Assembly: GCA_963693285.1 (NCBI GenBank)
Contig: OY848926.1
Coordinates: 5,001-69,000, forward strand
Reading direction: 5' to 3'
From: Xestospongia muta
Taxonomy: Eukaryota; Porifera; Demospongiae; Haplosclerida; Petrosiidae
DNA: 64,000 nt
Position numbers and translations under genes: made by a program. The notes below the pieces were generated by a model, which was not told where the DNA came from, searched no databases, and saw only the letters and a program-made list of their open reading frames with translations. Of this stretch, positions 11,935 through 24,170 are shown in pieces (position 1 is the stretch's first letter; the number at the start of each line of letters is the position of its first letter).

Positions 11935-12070
11935 TTTTTAGCAGGAGAAATTAAATAAAATAAATTGAATAGGAATTTTAGAAGTAATTAAAGAAGGATA
12001 TTAAGCAGGAATTATAGAAGAAATTAAAGGATGACAAATTATAGCAGAAATTAAATATGAATAAATTGAA
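11935..12070 (+). repeat. Degenerate GAAATTAAA-type repeat
   Basis: The words 'gcaggagaaattaaa', 'gaattttagaagtaattaaag', 'gcaggaattatagaagaaat' and 'gcagaaattaaa' form a decayed ~25-35-bp repeat. It resembles the minus-strand Lys/Glu-rich remnant at 20430-20630 (gaattaaagcag words), so it may come from a coiled-coil coding sequence. Confidence 0.45.
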
Positions 12071-12135
12071 ATAAATATGAAATTAAATTAGATTACAATA
12101 AAATTATACTGTCTACTTTTAGTATTTTAATTTAA

Positions 12136-12463
12136 TTAATGGGTGAGATCACTGTATTTATGACGACATAAATGCCCACAACTTTTATTATCTAACAATA
12201 CTTCAAGTTATTGATTAATAGCTTTAATTTTTTGATATTTTGATTCTAGACTCTATTGAACAAGACACATCATATTATATTATAATTTTGTTATTGATAC
12301 TTACATTACATTTCTCAATATATTTCTCCTGTACTGTTTGAAGAGAAGACTTTAAAGCTAATATTTGATTGTCATGTTTATTTATTTCTATATTGTTTTT
12401 TTTCTAATAATTGCTTCAATTTCATTATTTCCATCTTACAAACAGAGAGGCTATTGTTAGCAT

Positions 12464-12496
<33 letters not shown>

Positions 12497-12662
12497 ATAA
12501 TTAAAGCTGAGATAGTCTGAGTATATAACCTTCTTTCTCCTTAGAAAGGGCTTCATTTAAAGCTTTCATTTGTTCATGTTGTGTGCATTCACACCTCAAT
12601 GTGGCTACAGTTAATTGTTGTTGATGATAAAGTTCTTCCACCAACAAATGTTCCTTAGTCAC
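12136..12662 (-). pseudogene. Three exons of a coiled-coil protein gene, decayed
   Basis: On the minus strand: exon 12662-12530 follows 'tatatacag' and reads VTKEHLLVEELYHQQQ ... MKALNEALSKEKE, ending in phase 1. The next exon runs from 12463 ('tttatag' acceptor) or 12434 to a gtaagt donor at 12304. It ends KHDNQILALKSSLQTVQEK. With the better acceptor it contains MEIMKLKQLLEKK and a frame break in a run of eight A. A third exon from 12252 reads SLESKYQKIKAINQ, an in-frame TAA, then LEVLLDNK, and stops at 12136. Heptad-rich, charged helices are obvious. A kinesin-5-like stalk is possible but unproven. The upstream exons are replaced by satellite from ~12720. Confidence 0.6.
12467..12493. repeat. 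(TA)n microsatellite
   Basis: A pure TA dinucleotide run inside the intron of the minus-strand coiled-coil gene remnant. Confidence 0.9.
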
Positions 12663-12719
12663 CTGTATATACCAGACAATGTGTAACCTCAAAACTCCTC
12701 CTTTGCATATACAGACTAA

Positions 12720-14570
12720 CCTCAGCTTACAAACACTGGGGCCGACAGATCTTGGCTGAGAATGGTCGGCCAAGTTAGGCCAATGGATCAGCATTGGCTG
12801 ACACTTCCCCTCGGGATCAACGCATACAGTATTGAGGCAAATTGAAGCTGATTTTACTTCCCTGAGAAGTGAGGGTGAAGAATCTACTTTGCAACTTTCA
12901 GTATTGGACGTAGACAGTTCTCAGCTGAGAAGGAAAGTCAGGCTGAATAAATCAACACTGGCTCTCACTACCCTGGGAATCAATCGCTTCATTTTGCCTT
13001 GTTCAGTACCACTGGTACCACACACATGACTAAGATAGGTAGTGCAGTAGCTGCTAAAAATGCAACTAGACAACTCATAACCTTGCACCTCAGATATTGG
13101 CTGTGACTTCTCTTGGAATAAAAGTAACCTTTACTTCACCCTCACACTAGCTCTCACTACCCTGGGAATCAATCGCTTCATTTTGCCTTGTTCAGTACCA
13201 CTGGTACCAGACACATGACTAAGACTAGACAACTCATAACCTTACACCTCAGATATTGGCTGTGACTTCTCTTGGAAGAAAAGTAACCTTTACTTCACCC
13301 TCACTGCCTAGGCAAGGAAAGTCATGCCGAATTCTCTTGGAAGAAAAGTAAGCTTTACTTCACCCTCACTGCCTAGGCAAGGAAAGTCATGCCGAATTGA
13401 TCAACAGTAGCTTTCACTACCCTGTGACTCAATCGATCCATTCTGCATCATTCATTACCCACTGGTATCACACACCTGACTAAGAGGTAGTGGAGTAGCT
13501 GCAGACAACCTACAACCTTACATGTCACATATTGGCTGTCACTTTCCTCAGAGAAAAAGTAAGCTTTACTTCACCCTCACTTCCTATGGGAGGAAGGTCA
13601 GGCTGAACTGATCAAAAGATGGCTTGGTCTCATACTACCTGGATGTAAAACGTTGCCAAAACCCCTCTGTTGAGAGGGCTAACACATCCAGCCAAGGATG
13701 ATCTACATCAAATTTTTTGCCACATGGATTAACACTTAACTTGTCACTTCCCTGGGAAGGAAAGTAAGCTTTACTTCTCCCTCATTCCCAAGGGAATGAA
13801 AGTCAGGCTGAATTGATCAACACTGGCTCTCACTACCCTAGGAATCAATCGCTCCATTTTGCCATGTTCAGTACCACTGGTACCACACACATGACTAAAA
13901 GGTAGTGGAGTAGCTGCGAAGAATGCAACTAGACAACCTACAACCTTACACCTCACACATATTGGCTGTCACTTACCTGGGAAGGAAAGTAAGCCTTACT
14001 TCAGCCTAAACACCCTAAGGAAGGAAAGTCAGGCTGAATTGATCAACACCGGCTCTCACTACCCTAGGAATCACTCTCACTACCTTAGGAATCAAACGGT
14101 CCACACATGAGTAAGAGGTACTGCAGTAGCTGCCAAGATTGCAACTTCTAAAGCAAATCTTAGACAACCTCGCACTCTCATGTAAACCACCAACTAACAA
14201 AGCTTCTCCCGGGTAATGTCTATACGCAACTGAGGCCGACAGCGCCAACTTCTAGGGCAAGAGTGGTCGCTCGTGACGGGCCGACAGATCTAGGCTGCAA
14301 CTTCTCGGGCGAGAATGGTCATTTGTGACGGGCCGACAGATCTAGGCTGAAAGTGGTCGGCCAAGTTAGGCCAATAGATCAACACTGCCTTACACTTCCC
14401 TAGTAATCAACGCATACACTGCTTAGTTCAGTATTGAGGCAAATTGAGGCTGATTTTACTTCCCCTGGAAGTGAGGGTGAGGTATCGACTTTGCCACTTT
14501 CAGTATTGGACGTAGACAGTTCTCAGCTGAGTTGTTGGCAAAGTAAGGCCAACAGGTTTTGGCCAAGTGG
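12720..14570 (+). repeat. 226-247-bp satellite block C1 (short form of the 351-bp family)
   Basis: Repeated boxes are 'gtcaggctgaattgatcaac', 'ccactggtaccacacac', 'gtagtggagtagctgc' and 'ttggctgtcactt'. The word gaattgatcaac is spaced 226 bp at 13810 and 14036. The unit shares both ends with the 351-bp unit at 1.6-4.9 kb but lacks its ~125-bp middle. The block ends with the CpG-rich 'gggccgacagatctaggctg' subrepeat (14220-14370) and the first part of spacer S. Short open frames on either strand here are repeat translations. Confidence 0.85.
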
Positions 14571-14571
14571 G

Positions 14572-15540
14572 GTGTGAGTTCATTTCTTAGATTAATGAAA
14601 CTCTTTCTAAGTCTTGTACTAAAGCAGAAGCATCAATTCTTCTAACATATCTTATCAGAATAGATAGCTGCTAAAATCCAGACTATTTTCATACTCACAA
14701 TATTAATAGGTATTCAAGTTTCTTCAAATGTTAACTCTGTATCATATAAAGATCAAAAATGTTTCTTAAACAACTGTAACTTTAACAGAACAATTACAAC
14801 CACTTTTCCTTTTAGCATCCTTTGAAATTCATTTACAAGTAATGTACATATTAACATATTACTACATTGTTACTACAAGTAACTGGACAACATGTCTTGA
14901 TTCTTAAATGGACACAGACTTCATCAAAATCCTAATTAAAACATTAGTATTTAGACGATTTTACAACTTGATTGTTATAAGCTACAACTATTGAGGTAGT
15001 ATCATTTGTTCACAGGACACTGAAAAAGACCTTCATAAATTACTAACTATTGTAACAATTTGTCCTATGATTTACGTATTACTCAGTATTGCAGTATATA
15101 GTTAACAGATGGAATTCAAAAGATCTTCATGATATAATAACATTAGTTCTTTCTGTGTGGATCTTTGTTTAGGTCCTATTAACACAAACTTTTAGAAATT
15201 TTTATACTTTCGTTCATTAATTCATCAACAGGTATTCAATTAGTTATAATTAATTTAAAAGGTGTGGCCTCAAAAGAAAGATGGCTCAGAAGTGCTTGTG
15301 GACAGCCATGATTAAAATAAATGGATAACTTTCTGCTGTCTTTATGAACTACAGCTGCCATATTGCAAAACAGAACAGTGTCTCATTTTTAACTCCTCAG
15401 TTTAATGCCCGACAATACAATTGAGTGTAGCTGTGGCAATCTCTATCTTCCATTTGTTTTTGGCAGAATTAAAGCAAGAATAAAAAGGTAGAAATTAGAC
15501 AAAGCTAGCTTTGTACCTGGATGTAAAACATTTTGAAACT
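14572..15540 (+). repeat. Spacer S plus dispersed element, copy in unit 1
   Basis: This runs from 'gtgtgagttcatttcttag' to 'gtaaaacattttgaaactgc' and is nearly base-for-base identical to 17158-18125. It contains spacer S (to ~14770), an AT-rich part, and from ~15100 to 15480 a copy of a dispersed element that is found inverted at 20630-21010 and partly at 57835-58020. No exon is supported. Confidence 0.85.
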
Positions 15541-17157
15541 GCAATAGCTGCCAAGATTGAAACATCTAAAGCAAATCTTAGACAACCTCACACCTAATTT
15601 ACTGGCTGTCACTTCCCTCCTTAGGGAAGGAAAGTCAGGCTGAATAAATCAACACTGGCTCTCACTACCCTGGGAATCAATTGCTTCATTTTGCCTTGTT
15701 CAGTACCACTGGTACCACACACATGCCTCAGATATTGGCTGTGACTTCTCTTGGAAGAAAAGTAACCTTTACTTCACCCTCACTGCCTAGGCAAGGAAAG
15801 TCATGCCGAATTCTCTTGGAAGAAAAGTAAGCTTTACTTCACCCTCACTGCCTAGGCAAGGAAAGTCATGCCGAACTGATCAACAGAGCTCTCACTACCC
15901 TGGGAATCAATCGATCCATTCTGCAACATTCATTACCCACTGGTATCACACACCTGACTAAGAGGTAGTGGAGTAGCTGCAGACAACCTACAACCTTACA
16001 TGTCACATATTGGCTGTCACTTTCCTCATTGAAAAAGTAAGCTTTACTTCACCCTCACTTCCTATGGGAGGAAGGTCAGGCTGAACTGATCAAAAGATGG
16101 CTTGGTCTCATACTACCTGGATGTAAAACGTTGCCAAAACCCCTTTGTTGAGAGGGCTAACACATCCAGCCAAGGATGATCTACATCAAATTTTTTGCCA
16201 CATGGATTAACACTTAACCTGTCACTTCCCTGGGAGAGAAAGTAAGCTTTACTTCTCCCTCATTCCCAAGGGAAGGAAAGTCAGGCTGAATTGATCAACA
16301 CTGGCTCTCACTACCCTAGGAATCAATCGCTCCATTTTGCCATGTTCAGTACACTGGTACCACACACATGACTAAAAGGTAGTGGAGTAGCTGCGAAGAA
16401 TGCAACTAGACAACCTACAACCTTACACCTCACACATATTGGCTGTCACTTACCTGGGAAGGAAAGTAAGCCTTACTTCAGCCTAAACACCCCAGGGAAG
16501 GAAAGTCAGGCTGAATTGATCAACACCGGCTCTCACTACCCTAAGAATCACTCTCACTACCTTAGGAATCAAACGGTCCACACATGAGTAAGAGGTACTG
16601 CAGTAGCTGCCAAGATTGCAACTTCTAAACCAAATCTTAGACAACCTCGCACTCTCATGTAAACCACCAACTAACAAAGCTTCTCCCGGGTAATGTCTAT
16701 ACGCAACTGAGCGACAGCGCCAACTTCTAGGGCAAGAGTGGTCGCTCGTGACGGGCCGACAGATCTAGACTGAGAGTGGTCGGCCAGGTTAGGTCAATGG
16801 ATCATTATTGCTCCTGAGGGGCCGACAGCACCTACTTCTCGGGCGAGAGTAGTCGCTCTTGACGGGCCGACAGATCTAGGCTGCAACTTCTCGGGCGAGA
16901 ATGGTCATTTGTGACGGGCCGACAGATCTAGGCTGAAAGTGGTCGGCCAAGTTAGGCCAATAGATCAACACTGCCTTACACTTCCCTAGTAATCAACGCA
17001 TACACTGCTTAGTTCAGTATTGAGGCAAATTGAGGCTGATTTTACTTCCCCTGGAAGTGAGGGTGAGGTATCGACTTTGCCACTTTCAGTATTGGACGTA
17101 GACAGTTCTCAGCTGAGTGGTTGGTGAAGTAAGGCCAACAGTTTTCGGCCAAGAGGG
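15541..17157 (+). repeat. Satellite block C2, second round of the ~2.5-kb compound unit
   Basis: Collinear with 12950-14571. For example, 'ggcttggtctcatactacct' is at 13621 and 16099 (offset 2478). The offset grows to 2586 after an extra ~110-bp CpG-rich subrepeat at about 16775-16890. Sequence identity by eye is very high, so the duplication is recent. Confidence 0.85.
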
Positions 17158-18125
17158 GTGTGAGTTCATTTCTTAGATTAATGAAACTCTTTCTAAGTCT
17201 TGTACTAAAGCAGAAGCATCAATTCTTCTAACATATCTTATCAGAATAGATAGCTGCTAAAATCCAGACTATTTTCATACTCACAATATTAATAGGTATT
17301 CAAGTTTCTTCAAATGTTAACTCTGTATCATATAAAGATCAAAAATGTTTCTTAAACAACTGTAACTTTAACAGAACAATTACAACCACTTTTCCTTTTA
17401 GCATCCTTTGAAATTCATTTACAAGTAATGTACATATTAACATATTACTACATTGTTACTACAAGTAACTGGACAACATGTCTTGATTCTTAAATGGACA
17501 CAGACTTCATCAAAATCCTAATTAAAACATTAGTATTTAGACGATTTTACAACTTGATTGTTATAAGCTACAACTATTGAGGTAGTATCATTTGTTCACA
17601 GGACACTGAAAAAGACCTTCATAAATTACTAACTATTGTAACAATTTGTCCTATGATTTACGTATTACTCAGTATTGCAGTATATAGTTAACAGATGGAA
17701 TTCAAAAGATCTTCATGATATAATAACATTAGTTCTTTCTGTGTGGATCTTTGTTTAGGTCCTATTAACACAAACTTTTAGAAATTTTTATACTTTCGTT
17801 CATTAATTCATCAACAGGTATTCAATTAGTTATAATTAATTTAAAAGGTGTGGCCTCAAAAGAAAGATGGCTCAGAAGTGCTTGTGGACAGCCATGATTA
17901 AAATAAATGGATAACTTTCTGCTGTCTTTATGAACTACAGCTGCCATATTGCAAAACAGAACAGTGTCTCATTTTTAACTCCTCAGTTTAATGCCCGACA
18001 ATACAATTGAGTGTAGCTGTGGCAATCTCTATCTTCCATTTGTTTTTGGCAGAATTAAAGCAAGAATAAAAAGGTAGAAATTAGACAAAGCTAGCTTTGT
18101 ACCTGGATGTAAAACATTTTGAAAC
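17158..18125 (+). repeat. Spacer S plus dispersed element, copy in unit 2
   Basis: A near-identical partner of 14572-15540. Only a few substitutions are visible over ~960 bp, for example 'gcaatagctgcc' against 'gcagtagctgcc' near the end. Confidence 0.9.
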
Positions 18126-19862
18126 TGCAGTAGCTGCCAAGATTGCAACATCTAAAGCAAATCTTAGACAACCTCACACCTAATTTACTGGCTGTCACTT
18201 CCCTCCTTAGGGAAGGAAAGTCAGGCTGAACACACATGACTAAGAGGTAGTAGAGTAGCTGCAAAGAATGCAACTAGACAACCTACAACCTTACACCTCA
18301 CACATATTGACTGTCACTTCCCTGGAAAGGAAAGTAAGCCTTACTTCAGCCAAATCACCCTAGAGAAGGAAAGTCAGGTTGAATTGATCAACACTGGCTG
18401 TCACTACCCTAGGAATCAATTGCTCCATTTTGCCATGTTCAGTACCACTGGTACCACACACTTGACTAAGAGGTAGTGGAGTAGCTGCAAAGAATGCAAC
18501 TAGACAACCTACAACCTTACACCTCACACATATTGGCTGTCACTTCCCTGGGAAGGAAAGAAAGCCTAACTTCAGCCGAAACTCCCTAGGGAAGGGAAGT
18601 CAGGCTGAATTGATTAACACTGGCTCTCACTACCCTAGGAATCAATCGCTCCATTTTGCCATGTTTAGTACCACTGGTACCACACACATGACTAAAAGGT
18701 AGTGGAGTAGCTGCGAAGAATGCAACTAGACAACCTACAACCTTACACCTCACACATATTGGCTGTCACTTACCTGGGAAGGAAAGTAAGCCTTACTTCA
18801 GCCTAAACACCCTAAGGAAGGAAAGTCAGGCTGAATTGATCAACACCGGCTCTCACTACCCTAGGAATCACTCTCACTACCCTAGGTATCAATTGGTCCA
18901 TTTTGCCATGTTCAGTACCACTGGTACCGCACACATGACTAAGAGGTAGTGGAGTAGCTGCGAAGAATGCAACTAGACAACCTATAACCTTACATCTCAC
19001 ACATATTGACTGTCACTTCCATGGGAAGGAAAGTAAGTCTTACTTCAGCCTAAACTCCCTAGGGAAGGGAAGTCAGGCTGAATTGATCAACACTGGCTCT
19101 CACTACCCTAGGAATCACTCTCACTACCCTAGGAATCAATCGCTCCATTTTGCCATGTTCAGTACCACTGGTACAACACAAATGACTAAGAGGTAGTGGA
19201 GTAGCTGCCAAGAATGCAACTAGAAAACCTACAACCTTACACCTCACACATTTTGGCTGTCACTTACCTGGGAAGGAAGTAAGCCTTACTTCAGCCTAAA
19301 CACCCTAGGGAAGGAAAGTCAGGCTGAATTGATCAACACCGGCTCTCACTACCCTAGGAATCACTCTCACTACCCTAGGAATCAAATGGTCCACACATGA
19401 GTAAGAGGTACTGCAGTAGCTGCCAAGATTGCAACTTATAAAGCAAATCTTAGACAACCTCGCACTCTCATGTTAACCACCAACTAACAAAGCTTCTCCC
19501 GGGTAATGTCTATACGCAACTGAGGCCTCAGCACCAACTTCTCGGGCGAGAGTAGTCGCTCTTGACGGGCCGACAGATCTAGGCTGCAACAACTTCTCGG
19601 GCGAGAGTGGTCGCTCATGACGGGCCGACAGATCTAGGCTGAAAGTGGTCGGCCAAGTTAGGCCACTAGATCAACACTGCCTTACACTTCCCTAGTAATC
19701 AACGCATACACTGCTTAGTTCAGTATTGAGGCAAATTGAGGCTGATTTTACTTCCCCTGGAAGTGAGGGTGAGGTATCGACTTTGCCACTTTCAGTATTG
19801 GACGTAGACAGTTCTCAGCTGAGTTGTTGGCAAAGTAAGGCCAACAGTTTTCGGCCAAGAGG
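18126..19862 (+). repeat. Satellite block C3, third round
   Basis: gaattgatcaac (or its variant) recurs at 18381, 18606 (as gaattgattaac), 18833, 19080 and 19326, spaced 225-247 bp. Longer units carry an extra 'actctcactaccctaggaat' duplication. The block ends with the CpG-rich 'gggcgagagtagtcgctct' subrepeat at 19530-19650 and then spacer S. Confidence 0.85.
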
Positions 19863-20330
19863 GGTGTGAGTTCATTTCTAAGATTAATGAAACTCTTTCT
19901 AAGTCTCTTACTAAAGCAGAAGCATCAATTCTTCTAACTTATCTTATCAGAATAGACAGCTGCTAAAATCCAGACTATTTTCATACTCACAATATTAATA
20001 GGTATTCTAATTTGTTCAAATGTTAATTCTGTATCATAAAAAGATCCAAAGTGGTTTCTTAAACAATTGTAAGTTTAACAGAACAATTACAACCACTTTT
20101 CCTTTTAGCATCCTTTAAAATTCATTTCCAGATAATGTACATATTACTACATTGTTACTACCAGTCTTAAATGGACACAAAGTTCATCAAAATCCTAATT
20201 AAAACATTAGTATTTAGATGATTTTACAACTTGACTGTAATAAACTACAACTAATAATATAATATCATTTGTTCACAGGACACTGAAAAAGACCTTGGTA
20301 AAGCCATCCTCTCACTAGAGTTTACTTGAA
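19863..20330 (+). repeat. Spacer S, third truncated copy
   Basis: Matches 14572-15030 with more divergence and small deletions (for example, the 'ggacaacatgtcttgatt' section is lost), then departs after 'gacactgaaaaagacctt'. It lacks the forward dispersed element carried by copies 1 and 2. Confidence 0.8.
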
Positions 20331-20429
20331 AGTTATGTTTTCTAGGACTTTCACAACTAACTCTTGGCTGAGGGGGGCTGCAGTGACTTTAGTCTTCCTA
20401 ACTGTGACAACATTATATAGCAACCACAT

Positions 20430-20630
20430 GTGTATGCAATAGCTATATTCAAAAGAATTTCTATTCCTTTAATTTCTGCTTTAATTCATTCTTTAATTTT
20501 TCATCATCCTTTAGTTTCTCATCCATTAATTTCTGATCAAATTCCTATTGCTTTTGTTCCTCCACCATTAATTTCTCTTCTGTTAATGTCTGTTTCAATT
20601 CTTCCTTTTTTATTCCTGCTTTAATTCTGC
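20430..20630 (-). pseudogene. Lys/Glu-rich coiled-coil coding remnant
   Basis: On the minus strand a frame reads KKEELKQTLTEEKLMVEEQK, then an in-frame TAG, then FDQKLMDEKLKDDEKLKNEL and, after QKLKE, a second TAG. The amphipathic Lys/Glu/Leu pattern holds across the first stop, so it looks like a coding sequence that acquired nonsense changes. It sits next to the inverted dispersed element. Matching starts ('gcagaattaaagcaagaat') follow that element at 15470 and 18055, so the two may belong to one mobile unit. Its identity is unknown. Confidence 0.45.
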
Positions 20631-21080
20631 CAAAAACAACTGGAAGGTAGAGATTGCCGCAGCTACACTCAAATCAATTGCTAGCAATAGTATTGTAGGG
20701 CATTAAACCGAGGGATTAAAAATGAGACACTGTTCTGTGTGGCAATATGGCAGCTGTAGTTCATAAAGACAGCCATTACCATTAGCCGGAGAAAGTTATC
20801 CACATTTTTAACCATGGCTGTCCACAAGCGCTTCTGAGCCACCTTCCTTCGAGGCCACACCTTTTTAATTAACTATAACTAATTGAATTCCTGTTGAAGA
20901 ATTAATGAACGAATGTGTAAAAATTTCTTAAAGTTTGTGTTAATAGGAGCTAAACAAACATCCACACAGAAAGAACTAATGTGGATCTTTTGAATTCAAT
21001 CTGTTAACAGAAGATTAATGGATAAAATATTATGACTCCAAAGGTAATAGTATTGTATTATTAGTCACTAGGGTGGTATT
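20631..21080 (-). mobile_element. Inverted copy of the dispersed element
   Basis: The reverse complement of 15100-15480 matches this interval ('gagacactgttctgt', 'atggcagctgtagttcataa', 'ggctgtccacaagcg', 'ccacacagaaagaactaatg'). This copy has a ~15-bp extra segment ('cattaccattagccgg'). A further partial copy lies at 57835-58060. The class is unknown. No terminal inverted repeats or transposase frame were found, so mobility is inferred only from its dispersed and inverted distribution. Confidence 0.6.
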
Positions 21081-21085
21081 CTTTG

Positions 21086-21262
21086 CACACATTATTTCTA
21101 TAGTTATTATTCTGTGCACACATTATTTCTACAGTTATTATTCTGTGCGCATATTATTTCTATAGTTATTATTATGTGCACACATTATTGCTATATATAG
21201 TTATTCTGTTCTATAGTTATTCTGTGCACACATTATTTCTACAGTTATTATTCTGTGCACAC
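21086..21262. repeat. 31-bp minisatellite, about five copies
   Basis: The unit is cacacattatttctatagtt followed by attattctgtg (31 bp). The fourth copy carries an internal expansion with 'tatatatag'. Confidence 0.88.
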
Positions 21263-21480
21263 GTAGTACAGTACATGTTTTAGGAGCTCAGGAAGAACTT
21301 GATAGTTGCTCCACTCATTGACCACACATCCTAAAAAATGTTTAGACAGTTGGAATATTTTATAAAGACATGTTTGTTATTTACAAATGCTTTTTCATTA
21401 ATTACAATATTACATTTTCATAAAACTTTTGCAAAAATTAAATTACAAATTTACACAGTGTTATTGCAATGGAAAATTTT
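21263..21480. other. Left flank of array A
   Basis: AT-rich and largely unique. Monomer-like similarity appears only from about 21475 ('tttttaaaaggataatgcta'). Confidence 0.4.
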
Positions 21481-22192
21481 TAAAAGGATAATGCTACACT
21501 TTAGAGCAATGATACTTATGTCACTTAACAAGGAGCTATATAGCTATCATCACAAAAAAGTTGAAGCAATTTCATTCTTTAAATTCGTTAAAAAAAGACA
21601 AAAGCAATTTATTAATTTACATGTACATTTACTAGTAGAACAAAGGGCATCATATAAAGATTTTTAAAAGGATAATGCTACACTTTAGAGCAGTGATACT
21701 TATGTCACTTAACAAGGAGCTATATAGCTATCATCACAAAAAAGTTGAAGCAATTTCATTCTTTAAATTCGTTAAAAAAAGACAAAAGCAATTTATTAAT
21801 TTACATGTACATTTACTAGTAGAACAAAGGGCATCATATAAAGATTTTTAAAAGGATAATGCTACACTTTAGAGCAGTGATACTAATGTCACTTAACATG
21901 GACCTATATAGCTATCATCACAAAAAGTTTGAAGTAATTTCATTCCTTAAAGTCTATAAAAAAACCAAAACGAATTCATTAATTTACATGTACAATTACT
22001 AGTAGAAAAAAGGCCATTATATAAACATTTTAAAAAATATAATGCTACACTTTAGAGCAGTGATACTAATGTCACTTAACAAGGACCTTTATAGCTATCA
22101 TCACAAAAAATGTGAAGTGATTTCATTTGTTAAAGTCTGTGTAAAAACAAAAACGAAATCATTAATTTACATGTATATCTACTAGCATAGGA

Positions 22193-22335
22193 AATTTTTA
22201 TTGAATACATTCATTGTTTTATTGATGTAAACGAAAAGTTTATACTACACTTACAATGGTAAATATTCCATTCTTTTGGTACAATGTATTTTTTTGATAA
22301 TGTATATTTAATGGGTTCATTTTAAGTCTGTAATT
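22193..22335. repeat. Non-satellite insertion in array A, copy 1
   Basis: The monomer breaks off after 'tactagcatagg' and is replaced by 'aaatttttattgaatacatt' and sequence through 'taatgggttcattttaagtc', before monomers resume. The first ~65 bp recur at 24171-24237. Confidence 0.7.
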
Positions 22336-23051
22336 CAATAATTTACATGTACATTTACTAGTAGAACAAAGGGCATTATATAAAACTTTTTTTAAGGATA
22401 ATGCTACATTTTAGAGCAGTGATACTTATGTCACTAAACAAAGACCTATATGGCTATTATCACAAAAATTTGACATAATTTTATATTATAAAGTCAATAA
22501 AAAAAGACAAAAAGAATTCATTAATTTACATGTACATTTACTAGTAGAACAAAAGGTATTATATAAAATTTTTAAAAGGATAATGCTACATTTTAAAGCA
22601 GTGATACTAATGTCATTTGACAAGGAACAATATAGCTATCATCACAAAAAATTTGGAGCAATTTCATTCTTTAAAGTCTGTAAAAAAAGACAAAACGAAT
22701 TCATTAATTTACATGTACATTTACTAGTAGAACAAATGGCATTATATAAACATTTTTAAAAGGATAATGCTACATTTTAGAGCAATGTACTAATGTCATT
22801 TGACAAGGAACATATAGCTATCATCAAAAAAAAATTGAAGCAATTTCATTTTTTAAAGTCTGTAAAAAAAGACAAAATGCATTCATTAATTTACATGTAC
22901 ATTACTAGTAGAACAAAGGGCATTATATAAACATTTTTAAAAAGATAACACAACATTTTAGAGCGGTAATACTAATGTCACTTCACAAGGATCTATATAG
23001 CTATCATCATAAAAAAATTTAAGAGATTTCGTGACGTGGACTAAATTCTCA

Positions 23052-23101
23052 ATTTTTGGCTCGAGACCATGGACTATAGTCCATGGTCTCGAGCCAAAAA
23101 T
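23052..23101. repeat. Perfect 50-bp palindrome, first module
   Basis: This module has TCGAGACC on the left where most modules have TTGAGACC, which makes the core a perfect inverted repeat with no spacer. It extends through the flanking atttttggc / gccaaaaat. The module at 54978-55015 has the same form. The first and last modules of the array therefore share the perfect version. Confidence 0.9.
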
Positions 23102-24170
23102 GGCAAAAAAATGAAATTGCTTCAAATGTTTTATGATGATAGCTATATAGGTCCTTGTTAAGTAGAAAAATTGATGTGCTTACAAATGCTGTTAAAGTCA
23201 GTAAAACAACCAAAAATTAATTCATTAATTTACATGTACATTTACTAGTAGAACAAAGGCCATTATATAAAAAGGTTTTAAAAGGATAATGCTACATTTT
23301 GGAGCAATGATACTAATGTCATTTAACAAGGACCTATATAGCTATCATCACAAAATATTTAAAGCGATTATGTTCTTTAAATTCTGTAAAAAAAGACAAA
23401 ACAAATTCATTAATTTACACATACATTTACTAGTAGAACAAAGGCCATTATATAAAAATTTTTAAAATGATAATGCTACATTTTAGAGCAGTGATACTAA
23501 TGTCATTTGACAAGGACCTATATAGCTATCATCACAAAAAATTTGATGCAATTTCATTTTTTAAATTTGTTAAAAAAAGACAAAACGAATTCATTAATTT
23601 ACATGTACATTTACTAGTAGAACAAAGGGGATTATAGAAAGATTTTTAAAAATATAATGCTACATTTTAGAGCAATGATACTAATGTCACATAACAAGGA
23701 CCTATATAGCTATTATCACAAAAAATTTTAACGTAATTTTATATTATAAAGTCAGTAAAAAATGCCAAAACAAATTCATTAATTTACTTGTACATTTACT
23801 AGTAGAACAAAGGCCATTATATAAACAATTTTAAAAGGATAATGCTACATTTTAGAGCAGTGATACTAATGTCACTTAACAAGGACATACATAGCTATCA
23901 TCACAAAAAGTGTGAAGTAATTTCATTTGTTAAAGTTTATAAAAAAACCAAAACGAATTCATTAATTTACATGTACAATTACTAGTAGAACAAAGGCCAT
24001 TATATAAACATTTTAAAAAATATAATGCTACACTTTAGAGCAGTGATACTAATGTCACTTAACAAGGACTTTTATAGCTATCATCACAAAAAATGCGAAG
24101 TGATTTCATTTGTTAAAGTTTGTGTAAAAACAAAAACGAAATCATTAATTTACATGTATATTTACTAGCA

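Noticed and set aside
12832..13029. 65-codon plus-strand frame beginning RQIEADFTSLRSEGEE
   Set aside because: It lies across spacer S and satellite C sequence and is not conserved as a frame in the other copies.
15250..15480. tRNA-derived SINE in the dispersed element ('ggctcagaagtgcttgtgg' resembles an A box)
   Set aside because: No B box at the right distance, no tRNA-like fold and no 3' tail were found.
12136..20630. Reassigned stop codons (TAA/TAG as Gln), because stops fall at Gln-like places in coiled-coil frames
   Set aside because: Only three cases, all in decayed fragments. Copy R of the NDUFS6-like domain ends at a TAG in the expected place. Simple C-to-T decay explains them.
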